This document shows positions 41,354-50,026 of a DNA stretch of 56,447 bases, in pieces (position 1 is the stretch's first letter; each line of letters starts with the position of its first letter). This DNA is from an uncultured Campylobacter sp. GTDB taxonomy: Bacteria > Campylobacterota > Campylobacteria > Campylobacterales > Campylobacteraceae. Where the stretch lies: assembly GCA_900539505.1 (NCBI GenBank), contig UQCL01000006.1, forward strand, positions 1 to 56,447, read 5' to 3'. The position numbers and the translations under genes were made by a program. The notes below the pieces were generated by a model that was given only the letters and a program-made list of their open reading frames with translations, did not search any database and was not told the origin of the DNA.

Positions 41354-41834
41354 ATTTAATCGGCTTGTATTCGACGCTTAGAATTTCCACATCGCGTGTG
41401 CCTGATGGTAGCTGAAGCACCACCTCATCACCCTCGGCTTTGCCTAAAAGCTGGCGCGCAAGCGGCGTATTAATATTGATGAGCTTGCGCGAGATGTCCG
41501 CCTCGCTAAGCCCTACGATCGTGTAAACCTCCTCCCGCTCGGTCTCCACGTCCATAAAGGTAACGGTGGAGCCGAATTTTACGCGGTCGTGCTCGTAGGT
41601 CGAGGGGTCGATGATCTTTGAGCGAGAGACGATGTCGCTAAGCTCGGCGATGCGCGAGAGTAGAAACGCCTGCTCTTCGCGCGCTGCGTGGTACTCGGCG
41701 TTTTCTTTCAGATCGCCGTGTCCGCGCGCGATGTCTATCTGCTGCACTATGTGGGGCAGCTTCACGCTCTGAAGCTCCTTGAGCTCGGAGGTGATCTTTT
41801 CATATCCGTAAAGCGTCATTGGTTCTGTCGTCAT
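41343..41834 (-). CDS. greA: Transcription elongation factor GreA
   Basis: 163 residues: N-terminal coiled coil to about residue 75 (ELKELQSVKLPHIVQQI, ENAEYHAAREEQAFL) with the acidic tip, and a C-terminal FKBP-like domain (YTIVGLSEADI, GKAEGDEVVLQLP). Rescues backtracked RNA polymerase. Follows lpxB, as in C. jejuni. Confidence 0.95.
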   Translation of the reverse strand: MTTEPMTLYGYEKITSELKELQSVKLPHIVQQIDIARGHGDLKENAEYHAAREEQAFLLSRIAELSDIVSRSKIIDPSTYEHDRVKFGSTVTFMDVETEREEVYTIVGLSEADISRKLININTPLARQLLGKAEGDEVVLQLPSGTRDVEILSVEYKPIKFEN

Positions 41835-41883
41835 AATCTTCCTTTCTTTTTTATCAAATTATATAAGCTTTAGCCTTAAAATT

Positions 41884-43071
41884 TTAGCTCGCGGGCTGCG
41901 TTAAAATTTTTGCCACGTTTTCGCTGGAGCCGAATTTCAGATAATCTCGCAGCTTCTCGCTCGCAAGTTTAAATTTAGCGGCGTCGCAGCGCTCGTATGC
42001 GGCGAGTAGGTTTTGCGCGCTTACTTCGGATTGTAAAAGCTCCTCGTGCAGAGGCTCCTCGCCCAAAAAATCAAAAATAATATTCGCAAGCCCGACGTGC
42101 TTTAGCTTTACGAGTTTTCGCGCGAGCCAAACGTCAAACGCGCGAGCCTTGTAGCACAGCACGAACGGAGTGCCGATGAGCGCCGCCTCAAGCGTCGCCG
42201 TACCCGAGCAGATGAAGGCGAAATCGCAATCCTTAAGCGTAGCAGGAGTATCGTTTGCGATGCTAAAGCCGTCCAGAGGCCCGTAAATTTCATCTCTTTG
42301 ATCCATCAGATGCGGCGGGATTATCAGAGCTCGCTCGCTATTTTCAAATTTAGGCGCAAGGGCTCTAAAAATCGGCATCAGCCTTGAAATTTCAGCCCTG
42401 CGAGAGCCCGGCATAAAGGCGATCTTGCCCTGCTTTTCGTAGCTTTGCTTTTGAAGTTTTATCTCATCAAGCAGCGGATGTCCCACGAAAGAGTATTTTG
42501 CGGTTTTGGCGCTTTGCCCGCTTGGGTGCGCGACATCCTCTTTCGGCGCAGCGTCTTTATCTTTTGTTTCTTGTAGCGCAGAGTCTTTGCTCTCCGCTTT
42601 TTGCAGAACGAAGTCTTTATCTCCCTCGCAATCCGCGCAGAAAAATTTCGCCTCAAAAGGCCAGATTGAGAGCAGATTGTCGCAAAACGCCTTTAGCTTC
42701 TCCGCTCTGTGCGGCTTCCACGCCCAAACCTGCGGCAGGATATAATATGAGATTTCCGCGCGCGCGCCGCTTTCTTTGATCGCGCGAGCAAGCGGCAGAT
42801 TAAACGCGGGCGAGTCGATCAAAAGCACGCGATCGCACTCCGCCGCAAGCCGCGTCATCTGCGTTATCGCGCGCTTGGCTTTTAAAATTAGCGGCAAAAT
42901 TTCTATAAAGCCCATCGCCGAAAACTCGCTACTTTTGTATATCGGCGAGCCCAGCTTTTCATCGAAAATTCCGCAAATCTCGCAAGCGGGATCGAGCCTT
43001 TTAAGATGCGCTAGAACCTCTTTAAAATGCAGGTTCGCAGAGGGCTCTAGGCAAGAGATTAAATATTTCAA
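41884..43071 (-). CDS. lpxB: Lipid-A-disaccharide synthase with short repeat insertion
   Basis: Joins lipid X and UDP-diacylglucosamine. 395 residues; the core includes LEPSANLHFKEVL, YYILPQVWAWKPHRAEKL (108-125), YSFVGHPLLDE (193-203), FMPGSRRAEI and CSGTATLEAALIG. Residues about 147-191 are extra: a charged stretch with a 10-residue repeat (KDFVLQKAES, KDSALQETKD, KDAAPKEDVA) inserted before the conserved VGHP. The start is a TTG at 43071 after AAAGGC; it gives the family-like MKYLISCLEPS. Only one RAATTY word occurs in this insertion. Confidence 0.92.
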   Translation of the reverse strand: MKYLISCLEPSANLHFKEVLAHLKRLDPACEICGIFDEKLGSPIYKSSEFSAMGFIEILPLILKAKRAITQMTRLAAECDRVLLIDSPAFNLPLARAIKESGARAEISYYILPQVWAWKPHRAEKLKAFCDNLLSIWPFEAKFFCADCEGDKDFVLQKAESKDSALQETKDKDAAPKEDVAHPSGQSAKTAKYSFVGHPLLDEIKLQKQSYEKQGKIAFMPGSRRAEISRLMPIFRALAPKFENSERALIIPPHLMDQRDEIYGPLDGFSIANDTPATLKDCDFAFICSGTATLEAALIGTPFVLCYKARAFDVWLARKLVKLKHVGLANIIFDFLGEEPLHEELLQSEVSAQNLLAAYERCDAAKFKLASEKLRDYLKFGSSENVAKILTQPAS

Positions 43072-43112
43072 ATTTAGCCTTTTAAATTTTTGTTAATTAT
43101 AGCAAAATGTGC

Positions 43113-43118
43113 TAAAAT
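43113..43118 (+). promoter_or_regulatory. -10 box upstream of the lipoprotein gene
   Basis: TAAAAT preceded by TGTGC, 22 bases before the ATG at 43140. Together with lpxB on the other strand, 43072-43139 is a divergent promoter region. Confidence 0.4.
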
Positions 43119-43139
43119 TAAGCCGACAAAGGATTTAAG

Positions 43140-43640
43140 ATGAGAAATTTTAAAATTTTAGCGCTATGCGGCGCGTTCGTGATGTTGCTAGGCGGTTGCG
43201 GCGCGGCTAAATACCAAAAGCGTCAAGTCACCGAGGATCCCGCAGTAACGGCGCGTTTTGAGGCGCTTAGTAAGCTAGGCTCGCCCGCACTCGTCGCTAA
43301 AGCCGCAGCTAGCGAGATCGCAGCAGACGTAGGCGGCGCCAAGCCCCACGTTAAGGTCGCGCAGTTTGCCTTCCTCGAAGAAATTAGCGCGCAAGGAAGC
43401 GATCTGATCTATGCCTACTCGCTAAGCCCTGGCTGGGCGAGCCTGAAAAGCTCCGATCGGCAAAAATATCTCAAATTGCTAACCAAGGATATTACCGAAA
43501 ATGACTGCAACGCACCTAGTACACGAGCTTTATTGCGAAGCGGAGTGCGTGAAGTGCACCGATTTTTCTACGATTATCCGAGCTCGCACCTACTTGATTC
43601 GCAGGTGAGCGAGGAGATATGCCGCAAAGCAGGGTTATAG
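43140..43640 (+). CDS. Hypothetical lipoprotein (166 aa)
   Basis: Type-II signal peptide ending in LLGGCGAAK, with lipobox Cys at about residue 20. The mature domain begins ASKLG-like and contains VKVAQFAFLEEISAQGSDLIYAYSL, SLSPGWASL, and a Cys in NDCNAPSTRALLRSG. Family not recognised. Outer-membrane or inner-membrane anchoring cannot be decided (residue +2 is Gly). AAAGGATTTAAG is the ribosome-binding site. Stands alone, so function unknown. Confidence 0.75.
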   Translation: MRNFKILALCGAFVMLLGGCGAAKYQKRQVTEDPAVTARFEALSKLGSPALVAKAAASEIAADVGGAKPHVKVAQFAFLEEISAQGSDLIYAYSLSPGWASLKSSDRQKYLKLLTKDITENDCNAPSTRALLRSGVREVHRFFYDYPSSHLLDSQVSEEICRKAGL

Positions 43641-44061
43641 ATAGTCTCGTGTAATTTTATGCCGCAGTTTACATCGGCGCGAAAGCGAAATTTTATGATG
43701 TAAAATCTGTGATAATTTAAAAGGCGAAATTTTGTGGCGAGTTGCGGAGTGCGGTCGCAAAATTTAATTTAAGAAATTTCGAAAGCGAAATTTAGGCGAT
43801 AAAATTGCGTGTCAGGCTATAAAAAGCTATAAAAATTTGTAGCGAAAAAAGATAAAATTTCGTAGCAAAAAGGCGGAATTTTTCTATGAATTTTGTGATC
43901 TAAGTTCGCATGGAATTTTATTGAAAAATTTGGCGCGACGGAATTTTACGCCACGCAAGCTAAATAGCAATTTTTGCATAGTAAAGAATTAAGCGCTAAA
44001 ATTTTACAGACAGAATTCCGCTCTGATAGGTCTGTCGCGAAATTTTAGTTAAAGAGAGAAT
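43641..44061. other. Gap rich in RAATTY words
   Basis: 421 bases with frequent AAATTT and GAATTT words and short CGAAATTT blocks; no gene, hairpin or promoter that I can support except AT-rich sequence just before surE. Confidence 0.6.
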
Positions 44062-44841
44062 ATGAAAGAAATTTTAATCACCAATGACGACGGATTCGAA
44101 GCGCGCGGGCTTTTGGAGCTCGCAAGCGCGCTAAGAGGGGTCGCAAACGTCACCATCGTAGCGCCAAGCTCGGAGAAATCGGCCTGCTCGCACTCACTCA
44201 CGCTTGCGCGTCCGCTTAGATTTATCAAGCTCGACGACGGATTTTTTAAACTCGATGACGCTACGCCCGCAGACTGCGTGTATTTGGCGCTTCGCGCGCT
44301 GTATAATCGCAAGCCCGATCTTGTGATAAGCGGCATAAATCACGGCGCCAACGTCGCGGAGGACGTAACCTATTCAGGCACCTGCGGAGGCGCGATGGAG
44401 GGGGTTTTGCAAGGCATTCCCGCGCTCGCGGTGAGCCAGTTTTACGTCGCAGACTCGCTGCAGCGGTACGGATTTGACCTCGCGTGCGAACTCACGGTTG
44501 ATCTAGTGAGAAAAATTTTCAAAAACGGCTTTCCGCTGCCGCCGAAGCAGTTTTTAAATTTAAACGTTCCTGCCGTCTCAAAGCAGGATTTTAAGGGGCT
44601 TTCGGTTGCGCCCTGCGGCGAGAAGCTCTACGACACCAACGCGCAGCTAAACCGCAATCCGCGCGGGATGGAGTATTATTGGCTAGGCAAATCTACGCTC
44701 AGTTTTGATGCAAGCAAAAACGAAAATAGCGACATTTCGGCACTTTTTGAGGGGCGGGCGACGCTAAGTCCGATCAAGCTAAATTTGACCGCGCACGAGC
44801 AGATGAGCGCGCTAGAAAGGTGGATGAAAAACGATGAGTGA
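44062..44841 (+). CDS. surE: 5'-nucleotidase SurE
   Basis: 259 residues. ITNDDGFEARGL at residues 5-16 supplies the metal-binding Asp pair, Ser in PSSEKSACSHSLTL and Asn in SGINHGANVAEDVTYSGT. A metal-dependent nucleotidase and exopolyphosphatase. It overlaps tcdA by eight bases; the same surE-thiF-type pair is found in C. jejuni (Cj0293-Cj0294). Confidence 0.95.
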   Translation: MKEILITNDDGFEARGLLELASALRGVANVTIVAPSSEKSACSHSLTLARPLRFIKLDDGFFKLDDATPADCVYLALRALYNRKPDLVISGINHGANVAEDVTYSGTCGGAMEGVLQGIPALAVSQFYVADSLQRYGFDLACELTVDLVRKIFKNGFPLPPKQFLNLNVPAVSKQDFKGLSVAPCGEKLYDTNAQLNRNPRGMEYYWLGKSTLSFDASKNENSDISALFEGRATLSPIKLNLTAHEQMSALERWMKNDE

Positions 44842-45502
44842 GGTCGTAGTAGACCGCTTTTCGCGCTCGCGCCTGCTTTTCGGCGAGGATTTCGCAAGGC
44901 TTCAAAGCGCTAAAATTTTAATCTGCGGCGGCGGCGGCGTGGGCGGAGCGGCGATAGAGGCGCTATACCGCAGCGGCGCGGTAAGCTTAAGCGTGATCGA
45001 TTGCGATCGCTTCGAGATCACCAATCAAAACCGCCAGTTTGGAAGCGAGCACGTAGGCGAGCTAAAATGCGAGGTTTTCGCGCGCAAATTTAAAGGCGTG
45101 ACGCCGATCGCCGCTAGGATTGATGAGGAATTTTTGTCGGAATTTAACCTAACGCAATTTGATTTCGTAATCGACGCGATCGACGACGTGCCCGCTAAGA
45201 TCGCTCTTGCGCTGCGCTGTAGCGAGGCGGGCGTAGGATTTGTAAGCTCAATGGGCGGCGCAAAGAGGCTCGATCCCGCTAAGATCGAAATCCGCTCAAT
45301 CTGGCGGACGCAAGGCGATCCGCTCGCGCGCAAGATCAGATATGAGCTGAGAAAGCGCGGCTTTGCGGGCGATTTTGACGTCGTTTGCTCGAGCGAGCCG
45401 CCGCGCGTCAAATCGATGGGTAGCTTCATGGGCGTGACCGCTAGTTTCGGGCTTTTCATCGCAAGCTACGTCGTGCGCAGACTGATAGGCGATCAGGCTT
45501 AA
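44834..45502 (+). CDS. ThiF/MoeB-superfamily protein, TcdA-like tRNA dehydratase
   Basis: 222 residues of the E1-like adenylating family: LFGEDFARLQSAKILICGGGGVGGAAIEAL (ATP loop), DCDRFEITNQNRQFG and IDAIDDVPAKIAL. SMGGAKRLDPAKIEI and TQGDPLARKIRYELRKRGF are typical of TcdA (YgdL), which closes threonylcarbamoyladenosine in tRNA to the cyclic form ct6A. The protein lacks the extra C-terminal residues of E. coli TcdA. ThiF for thiamine or MoeB are alternatives but lack these segments. Confidence 0.75.
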   Translation: MSEVVVDRFSRSRLLFGEDFARLQSAKILICGGGGVGGAAIEALYRSGAVSLSVIDCDRFEITNQNRQFGSEHVGELKCEVFARKFKGVTPIAARIDEEFLSEFNLTQFDFVIDAIDDVPAKIALALRCSEAGVGFVSSMGGAKRLDPAKIEIRSIWRTQGDPLARKIRYELRKRGFAGDFDVVCSSEPPRVKSMGSFMGVTASFGLFIASYVVRRLIGDQA

Positions 45503-46186
45503 CGCTTAAATTTCATAGCGTTTCGGATTGCGGCTCCGTCTGGTCGTGTTTTGCGGTTAAATTTTAGATATTTTGAGCTTTTGATGATCCGAGTGCGCTT
45601 TGCATGCGGTACGGCGCGGCCGGTGCTTTGCGGCGCGCGATGCGGTTAAAATTCAAAAGCGGCGAAAGCGGAATTTTACCAGACGACGAAGATAAAATTT
45701 GCTCGGCGCGAAGGTGAAATTTCGTTCGCCACGAAGGATAAAATTTTGTCTGCAAAGATCGGCGCAGGCTACGCGCGAGATGAAATTTAAAGACCGCGCA
45801 AGCTACGCGTGCATATCTATAGTATGCGGTGCGCCGTTTTAGCGGGCGCCAAATAGCGGTCTAGGATTAAAAATTTAAATAGGCGGGTCGCGAGCTTGCT
45901 CGTGAGCGAAATTTTGATTGAATTAAGTTCACGCAGCTATCCTATGCGGCGCGTTTCATAGCGATGAGGCTTGAAATTCTATCGCAACTTTACGCTTTCC
46001 GATGCAAAAAGAGGCGCGCTCAGGCAAGTAAAACCAAATCTGCGCGCATCAGCCGCCGCGCAGCGCCTAAATAAGCGTAAAGTGTAAGCGAGGCTCAAGC
46101 AAACGTAGCGGCAAGCTTACTTCTAAATTCCATTTTTTACCGCTCGCAAAAAGCGGAATTTAGAAATTTAATTTAAAGGAGCAGCG
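45503..46186. repeat. Gap with a phased RAATTY array
   Basis: 684 bases. Words begin at 45671, 45695, 45717 and 45741 (spacings 24, 22, 24) within GCGAAGGT/GACGAAGATAAAATTT-like units, followed by more scattered words. The minus frame at 45564-45755 is a translation of this array and has no protein character. TTTAAAGGAGCAGCG at the right end is the ribosome-binding site of the nitroreductase gene. Confidence 0.7.
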
Positions 46187-46684
46187 ATGAATGAAATTTT
46201 TACACGCACGAGCGTGCGGAATTTTACCGAAAAAATGCCGAGCGACGATCAGATCGAGCTCTTGCTAAAAGCCGCGATGCAAGCCCCTAGCGCGGGCAAC
46301 CAGCGCTCATGGGAGTTTTACGTAGTGCGCGACCGCACCACGCTTACGCTACTTAGCAGCGTCGGCACCTACGGCGGCTGCACGAAAGACGCGCCGCTTG
46401 CGATCGTGGTCTGCACGCGCAAAAGCGGCTTAAAATTCCAGCCCTACGCTCGCTACGACTGCGCTTGTGCGGCAGAAAATCTTTGGCTGGCGGCGCATCA
46501 TCTAGGGCTTGGCACCACGTGGCTGGGCGTAGCGCCCGATATTTACGCAATGGAGCGCGTAAGAGAAATTTTGGATCTGCCTGGACATTTAGAGGCGTTT
46601 TGCATTATGCCTTTGGGCTTTCCGTCTCGCGTCACAAAGGCGCATTCACGCTTTGAGCCCGCTAAAATTCACTTCGTAGGCTAG
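46187..46684 (+). CDS. Nitroreductase-family FMN oxidoreductase
   Basis: 165 residues, a short member. FTRTSVRNFTEKMPSDDQIE and AAMQAPSAGNQRSWEFYVV carry the FMN-contact Arg-Ser-x-Arg and Ser/Asn residues; the C-terminal GFPSRVTKAHSRFEPAKI (GxP and KxR region) completes the fold. Reduces nitro compounds, quinones or related substrates with NAD(P)H. Two bases separate it from modD, so it may be cotranscribed. Physiological substrate unknown. Confidence 0.9.
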   Translation: MNEIFTRTSVRNFTEKMPSDDQIELLLKAAMQAPSAGNQRSWEFYVVRDRTTLTLLSSVGTYGGCTKDAPLAIVVCTRKSGLKFQPYARYDCACAAENLWLAAHHLGLGTTWLGVAPDIYAMERVREILDLPGHLEAFCIMPLGFPSRVTKAHSRFEPAKIHFVG

Positions 46685-46686
46685 AT

Positions 46687-47538
46687 ATGTTTATTTCGCA
46701 GAGTAAAATCGACGATCTAATCGCTAGCGACGGCGCGTTTTTGGACCTTACGACCGAGCTTTTGCAGGACTTTGTGGATCTAAACGCGCCCGCGCGGCTT
46801 TCGATCATAACGAGGCAGGACCTGATCTTTAGCGGCGGAGGAATCGCGCGCGAGGTAGCGGCGCGCTTTGGTTGCGAGACGGAAAAGCTAGCGCGCGAGG
46901 GAAGCGCATTTTGCGCGGGGGATGAAATTTTTAGCGCGCAGGGGAGCTTCGAGAGCTTGCATAAAGCTTGGAAGATCGTTCAGATCGTGTTTGAGTACTC
47001 CTGCAAAATTTCTACCTACGCGCATGAGATGGTTGCGCTGATGCGAGAGGCTAATCCGCGCTGCGTGCTGGGTGCGACGCGCAAGAGCTTTCCTTTTGCG
47101 AAGGAGCTTTGCGTAAATGCGCTGATAGCGGGCGGCGGAACGATGCACCGCCTGGGGCTGCACGACAGCGTCCTGTTTTTTTCAAACCACATCCGTGCGT
47201 TTGCGAGTTTTAGCGAGTTTTGCGCGCAGATCGCTAAATTTAAAGAGCGCGCGCCCGAGCGAAAGATCATGATCGAAGTAGCGAGCGAGCGCGAATTTAG
47301 CGAGCTCTTAAAATACGCGCCTGATGCGATAATGTGCGATAAGATGAGCCCTGGCGAGCTTAGAGCCTGCGTTTTGAGGCGAGATGAGACGGCGCCGCAG
47401 ATTAAAATTTGCGCCGCTGGCGGCATAAATAAAAATAACTGCGCCGAGTTTGCAGCTACCGGCGCGGACGTGCTCGTAAGCTCGGCAGTTTGGAATCAGG
47501 GCGTGTGCGATCTAGGCGGAAAGATAGAATTTGTCTAA
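46687..47538 (+). CDS. modD: ModD, quinolinate phosphoribosyltransferase-like molybdenum-locus protein
   Basis: 283 residues. Resembles NadC-type phosphoribosyltransferases: DDLIASDGAFLDLTTELL at the N-terminus, FEYSCKISTYAHEMVALMREAN, LGATRKSFPFAKELC and GGGTMHRLGLHDSVLFF. This variant, ModD, is usually encoded in molybdate transport loci, and the next genes here are a molybdate/tungstate-like binding protein and permease. Function not known in detail; a nucleotide-related role in molybdenum metabolism is inferred from context. NadC itself is less likely because of the neighbours. Confidence 0.85.
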   Translation: MFISQSKIDDLIASDGAFLDLTTELLQDFVDLNAPARLSIITRQDLIFSGGGIAREVAARFGCETEKLAREGSAFCAGDEIFSAQGSFESLHKAWKIVQIVFEYSCKISTYAHEMVALMREANPRCVLGATRKSFPFAKELCVNALIAGGGTMHRLGLHDSVLFFSNHIRAFASFSEFCAQIAKFKERAPERKIMIEVASEREFSELLKYAPDAIMCDKMSPGELRACVLRRDETAPQIKICAAGGINKNNCAEFAATGADVLVSSAVWNQGVCDLGGKIEFV

Positions 47539-47617
47539 ATATTAAATTTTAATTATGATGCAGTCTGCGCGCCTTAGATCCCTAAAAAAGCGGGATTTAT
47601 TAATAAATAAGATTATA

Positions 47618-47628
47618 TTTTGTAAAAT
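47618..47628 (+). promoter_or_regulatory. Promoter upstream of the binding-protein gene
   Basis: TTTTGTAAAAT, an extended -10 box, 27 bases before the 47655 ATG; AAAAAAGGATTTTTC is the ribosome-binding site. The gene can thus be transcribed separately from modD. Confidence 0.5.
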
Positions 47629-47654
47629 TCTTAAAATTTCAAAAAAGGATTTTC

Positions 47655-48356
47655 ATGAAAAAAATTGCTTTTATTTTAGCGCTTGCGGCAAGCGTTTCGT
47701 TCTGCGCGGATCAGCTGATAATCGCAGCCGGCGGCGGATACAAAAAGCCCGTCTCGGCCGTGATAGAAAATTTGAAAAAAGAGGGTATGGACGTGGCTGG
47801 ATCGTTTGCCAACCTCGGCCAGCTCGTCATTCAATCGCGCGAGAATAAAATTTCATTCATCGTGGGCGACGAGACGTTTTTGAAAAAAAGCGATCTAAAT
47901 ATCACGAAATTTGAGCGTATCGGGCGCGGCACGCTTGTTTTGGTGACGCCGAAAAATATCAAAATAAACAATGTCTCTGAGATCGAAAAGTTCGATAAGA
48001 TCGCGATGCCCGATCCTAAAAAGGCGATTTACGGTATCAGGACGAACGAATTTTTACAAAACTCCAAGATGGATGCGGTAAAAGATAAAATTTTAGCCGT
48101 CGCGGGCGTGCCGCAGGTGGTCGCATACGTCATCAACGGCGAGGTGCAGGCGGGCTTTATCAACAGCACCGAAGCGGTCGCCAAAAAAGATGAGTTCGGC
48201 TCGATCATCTACATCGACGAGAGCCTCTACAGCCCCGCATTTATCGGCATCGCAAGGCTTAGCGCGTGCAGCGATGAAGCGCTTTGCGAAAAGGTGATGG
48301 AGGAGTTTAAATCGGATCGCTCAAAAGAGATTTTTTCAAAATTCGGTCTTAAATGA
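47655..48356 (+). CDS. Molybdate/tungstate-type periplasmic binding protein
   Basis: 233 residues with signal peptide MKKIAFILALAASVSFCADQ. The mature protein begins LIIAAGGGYKKPVSAVIENL, the ModA-like start with an oxyanion-binding loop (AAGGG), and continues with IGRGTLVLVTPKNI, GEVQAGFINSTEAV and SACSDEALCEKVMEEF. Family ModA/WtpA. The ligand (molybdate, tungstate or other oxyanion) cannot be fixed by eye. Its stop overlaps the permease start (ATGA). Confidence 0.75.
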   Translation: MKKIAFILALAASVSFCADQLIIAAGGGYKKPVSAVIENLKKEGMDVAGSFANLGQLVIQSRENKISFIVGDETFLKKSDLNITKFERIGRGTLVLVTPKNIKINNVSEIEKFDKIAMPDPKKAIYGIRTNEFLQNSKMDAVKDKILAVAGVPQVVAYVINGEVQAGFINSTEAVAKKDEFGSIIYIDESLYSPAFIGIARLSACSDEALCEKVMEEFKSDRSKEIFSKFGLK

Positions 48357-49021
48357 GCGATATCGCTTGGATCGCGCATCCTCTGGTACTAAGCGCGAAA
48401 GCCCTATTTTGCAGCTTTTTGCTGCTGATTTCAGTAGGGCTAGCAATTGCGTATTTTTTAGCTTTCAGTAAAGCCAAATTTAAAAAGATCGTCGAAATTT
48501 TAGTGATTTTTCCGCTCATCTTCCCGCCGATCGCGACGGGATTTTTGCTTCTTTACATCTTCGGAAAGAGCGGATTTATCGGCTCTGCGTTAAATTTAGA
48601 CATCGTTTTTAACTTTTCTTCATTGGTAATCGCCGCATTTTTGGTGGGGCTGCCGCTGTTTGTAAAGCCCGTGTGTGCGAGCTTTGAGCTCTTTCCTAAA
48701 AGCCTAATCGAAGCCGCGCAAATTTTGGGCAAAAACAGAGTTCAAATTTTCCTCTTCGTCATCCTTCCTAGCTCGCTTAAAACGCTAGGCTCCGCGCTTA
48801 TTTTAGCGCTCTCGCGCGGGCTCGGCGAAGTGGGTATCACGCTGATGTTGGGCGGAAACATCGTGGGCAAAACCGACACGCTAGGCCTTGCGATCTACAA
48901 CGCCGTGTATGACGGCGAGAACGAGCGGGCGCTGATTTTAAGCGTTTTGCTCGTAATTTTTAGCTTGATTTTATTCTTCGCGATAAGCCTTTTAGATAAA
49001 AAGCGAAATTTATCTAAATAA
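48353..49021 (+). CDS. ModB-like ABC permease
   Basis: 222 residues, about five or six transmembrane segments, ModB/CysT type: PLIFPPIATGFLLLYIFG, and the cytoplasmic EAA loop FPKSLIEAAQILGKNRVQIFLFVILP. Partners with the binding protein upstream. No ModC ATPase gene follows: the next gene is sodC. The ATPase must be encoded elsewhere or supplied by another transporter. Confidence 0.85.
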   Translation: MSDIAWIAHPLVLSAKALFCSFLLLISVGLAIAYFLAFSKAKFKKIVEILVIFPLIFPPIATGFLLLYIFGKSGFIGSALNLDIVFNFSSLVIAAFLVGLPLFVKPVCASFELFPKSLIEAAQILGKNRVQIFLFVILPSSLKTLGSALILALSRGLGEVGITLMLGGNIVGKTDTLGLAIYNAVYDGENERALILSVLLVIFSLILFFAISLLDKKRNLSK

Positions 49022-49041
49022 GAAAAATTATTTTTTAAGTA

Positions 49042-49054
49042 TTTTTGGATAAAA
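49042..49054 (+). promoter_or_regulatory. sodC promoter, extended -10
   Basis: TTTTTGGATAAAA plus T (GATAAAAT), a good extended -10 box 32 bases upstream of the 49087 start. Confidence 0.55.
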
Positions 49055-49086
49055 TTGCATTCACATTTTACTTTAAAGGATTTTTC

Positions 49087-49632
49087 ATGAAGAAATTTCT
49101 AATTTCATCAATTTTAGTCGCAAGCGCCTTGATCGCTCACGAGCACGGTGATATGCAAAATTTCGATCCTAAGACGGGCAAGCACCTCGTCATCACTATG
49201 GAGCAGCTGGGCGAGAAGGGCAACGTAACCGTCGGCGAGGTCGTAGCGGTCGAGACGAACTACGGCGTGGCGTTTTTCCCGAATTTAAAAGGTCTTGCTA
49301 GCGGCGCGCACGGCTTTCACGTGCATCAAAACGCCGACTGTGGCGCTACCGAGAAGGGCTTAGGCATGAAAGCGGGCGGCCACTGGGATCCGAACGACAC
49401 TAAAAAGCACTCGTTTGCTTGGGACGATAGCGGCCACAAGGGCGATCTGCCTGCGCTTTTCGTCGATGCCGAGGGCAATGCGGTCTATCCGGTGCTAGCT
49501 CCGAAGATCAAGAGCCTAGATGAGCTAAAGGGCCATTCGCTGATGGTTCACGTAGGCGGCGATAACCACAGCGACCATCCGAAGCCGCTCGGCGGCGGCG
49601 GCGCTAGAATGGTCTGCGGCGTTATAAAATAG
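49087..49632 (+). CDS. sodC: Copper/zinc superoxide dismutase
   Basis: 181 residues with a signal peptide (MKKFLISSILVASALIAHEHG). Periplasmic superoxide dismutase: copper ligands in HGFHVHQNADC, the zinc region GAHGFHVHQ and AGGHWDPNDTKKH, and RMVCGVIK at the end (disulfide Cys). Start at 49087 rather than 49045: AAAGGATTTTTC lies directly before it and the longer version would ruin the signal peptide. Surface defence against superoxide. Confidence 0.95.
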   Translation: MKKFLISSILVASALIAHEHGDMQNFDPKTGKHLVITMEQLGEKGNVTVGEVVAVETNYGVAFFPNLKGLASGAHGFHVHQNADCGATEKGLGMKAGGHWDPNDTKKHSFAWDDSGHKGDLPALFVDAEGNAVYPVLAPKIKSLDELKGHSLMVHVGGDNHSDHPKPLGGGGARMVCGVIK

Positions 49633-49638
49633 GCTTCG

Positions 49639-49665
49639 TTGCGGATGAAATTTAATCATCCGCAA
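49639..49665 (+). terminator. Hairpin after sodC
   Basis: Perfect 10-bp stem TTGCGGATGA / TCATCCGCAA with loop AATTTAA, beginning six bases after the sodC stop. The loop overlaps an AAATTT word. T-run is weak (TCTCTAAATTT). Confidence 0.65.
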
Positions 49666-50026
49666 TCTCTAAATTTAGCAGCCCTGCGGTTTAAATTTAC
49701 GCGACGAAATTTCGCCGTCCGCAGCGCCGAGATGAGCCCGCTCTGCCGTTAAATTTACGCACGGCGGCCTTTTGATACAACCTATGCAGCGCGAAATTTA
49801 CGCTAAATTTACGCGCTGCGCAGCACCCTCTCCCGCTTAAAATTTTAAAATTTAACTCCATTTACGCGCATTACGTCCTGTTTTGCCGCAGCGGCGTAAA
49901 TTTTCCAAATTTAAATCAAGACTCTAAATTTACGGCGCCGAGCTGTTTTGGCGGCGCGAGAGCTCGCTTAACTTTTTCTTCACGATTTTTTTCTACAATC
50001 ACGCTAACTTCCACAAAGGAGAGAGA
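49666..50026. other. Gap before the Met/His-tailed protein gene
   Basis: 361 bases with RAATTY words and CG-rich blocks. A -10-like TACAAT after TTTTTTTC lies near 49993-49998, 29 bases before the next ATG, with AAAGGAGAGAGA as its ribosome-binding site. No gene. Confidence 0.5.

Noticed and set aside
45564..45755. 63-codon minus-strand frame
   Set aside because: It is a reading of the phased RAATTY array; no ribosome-binding site.
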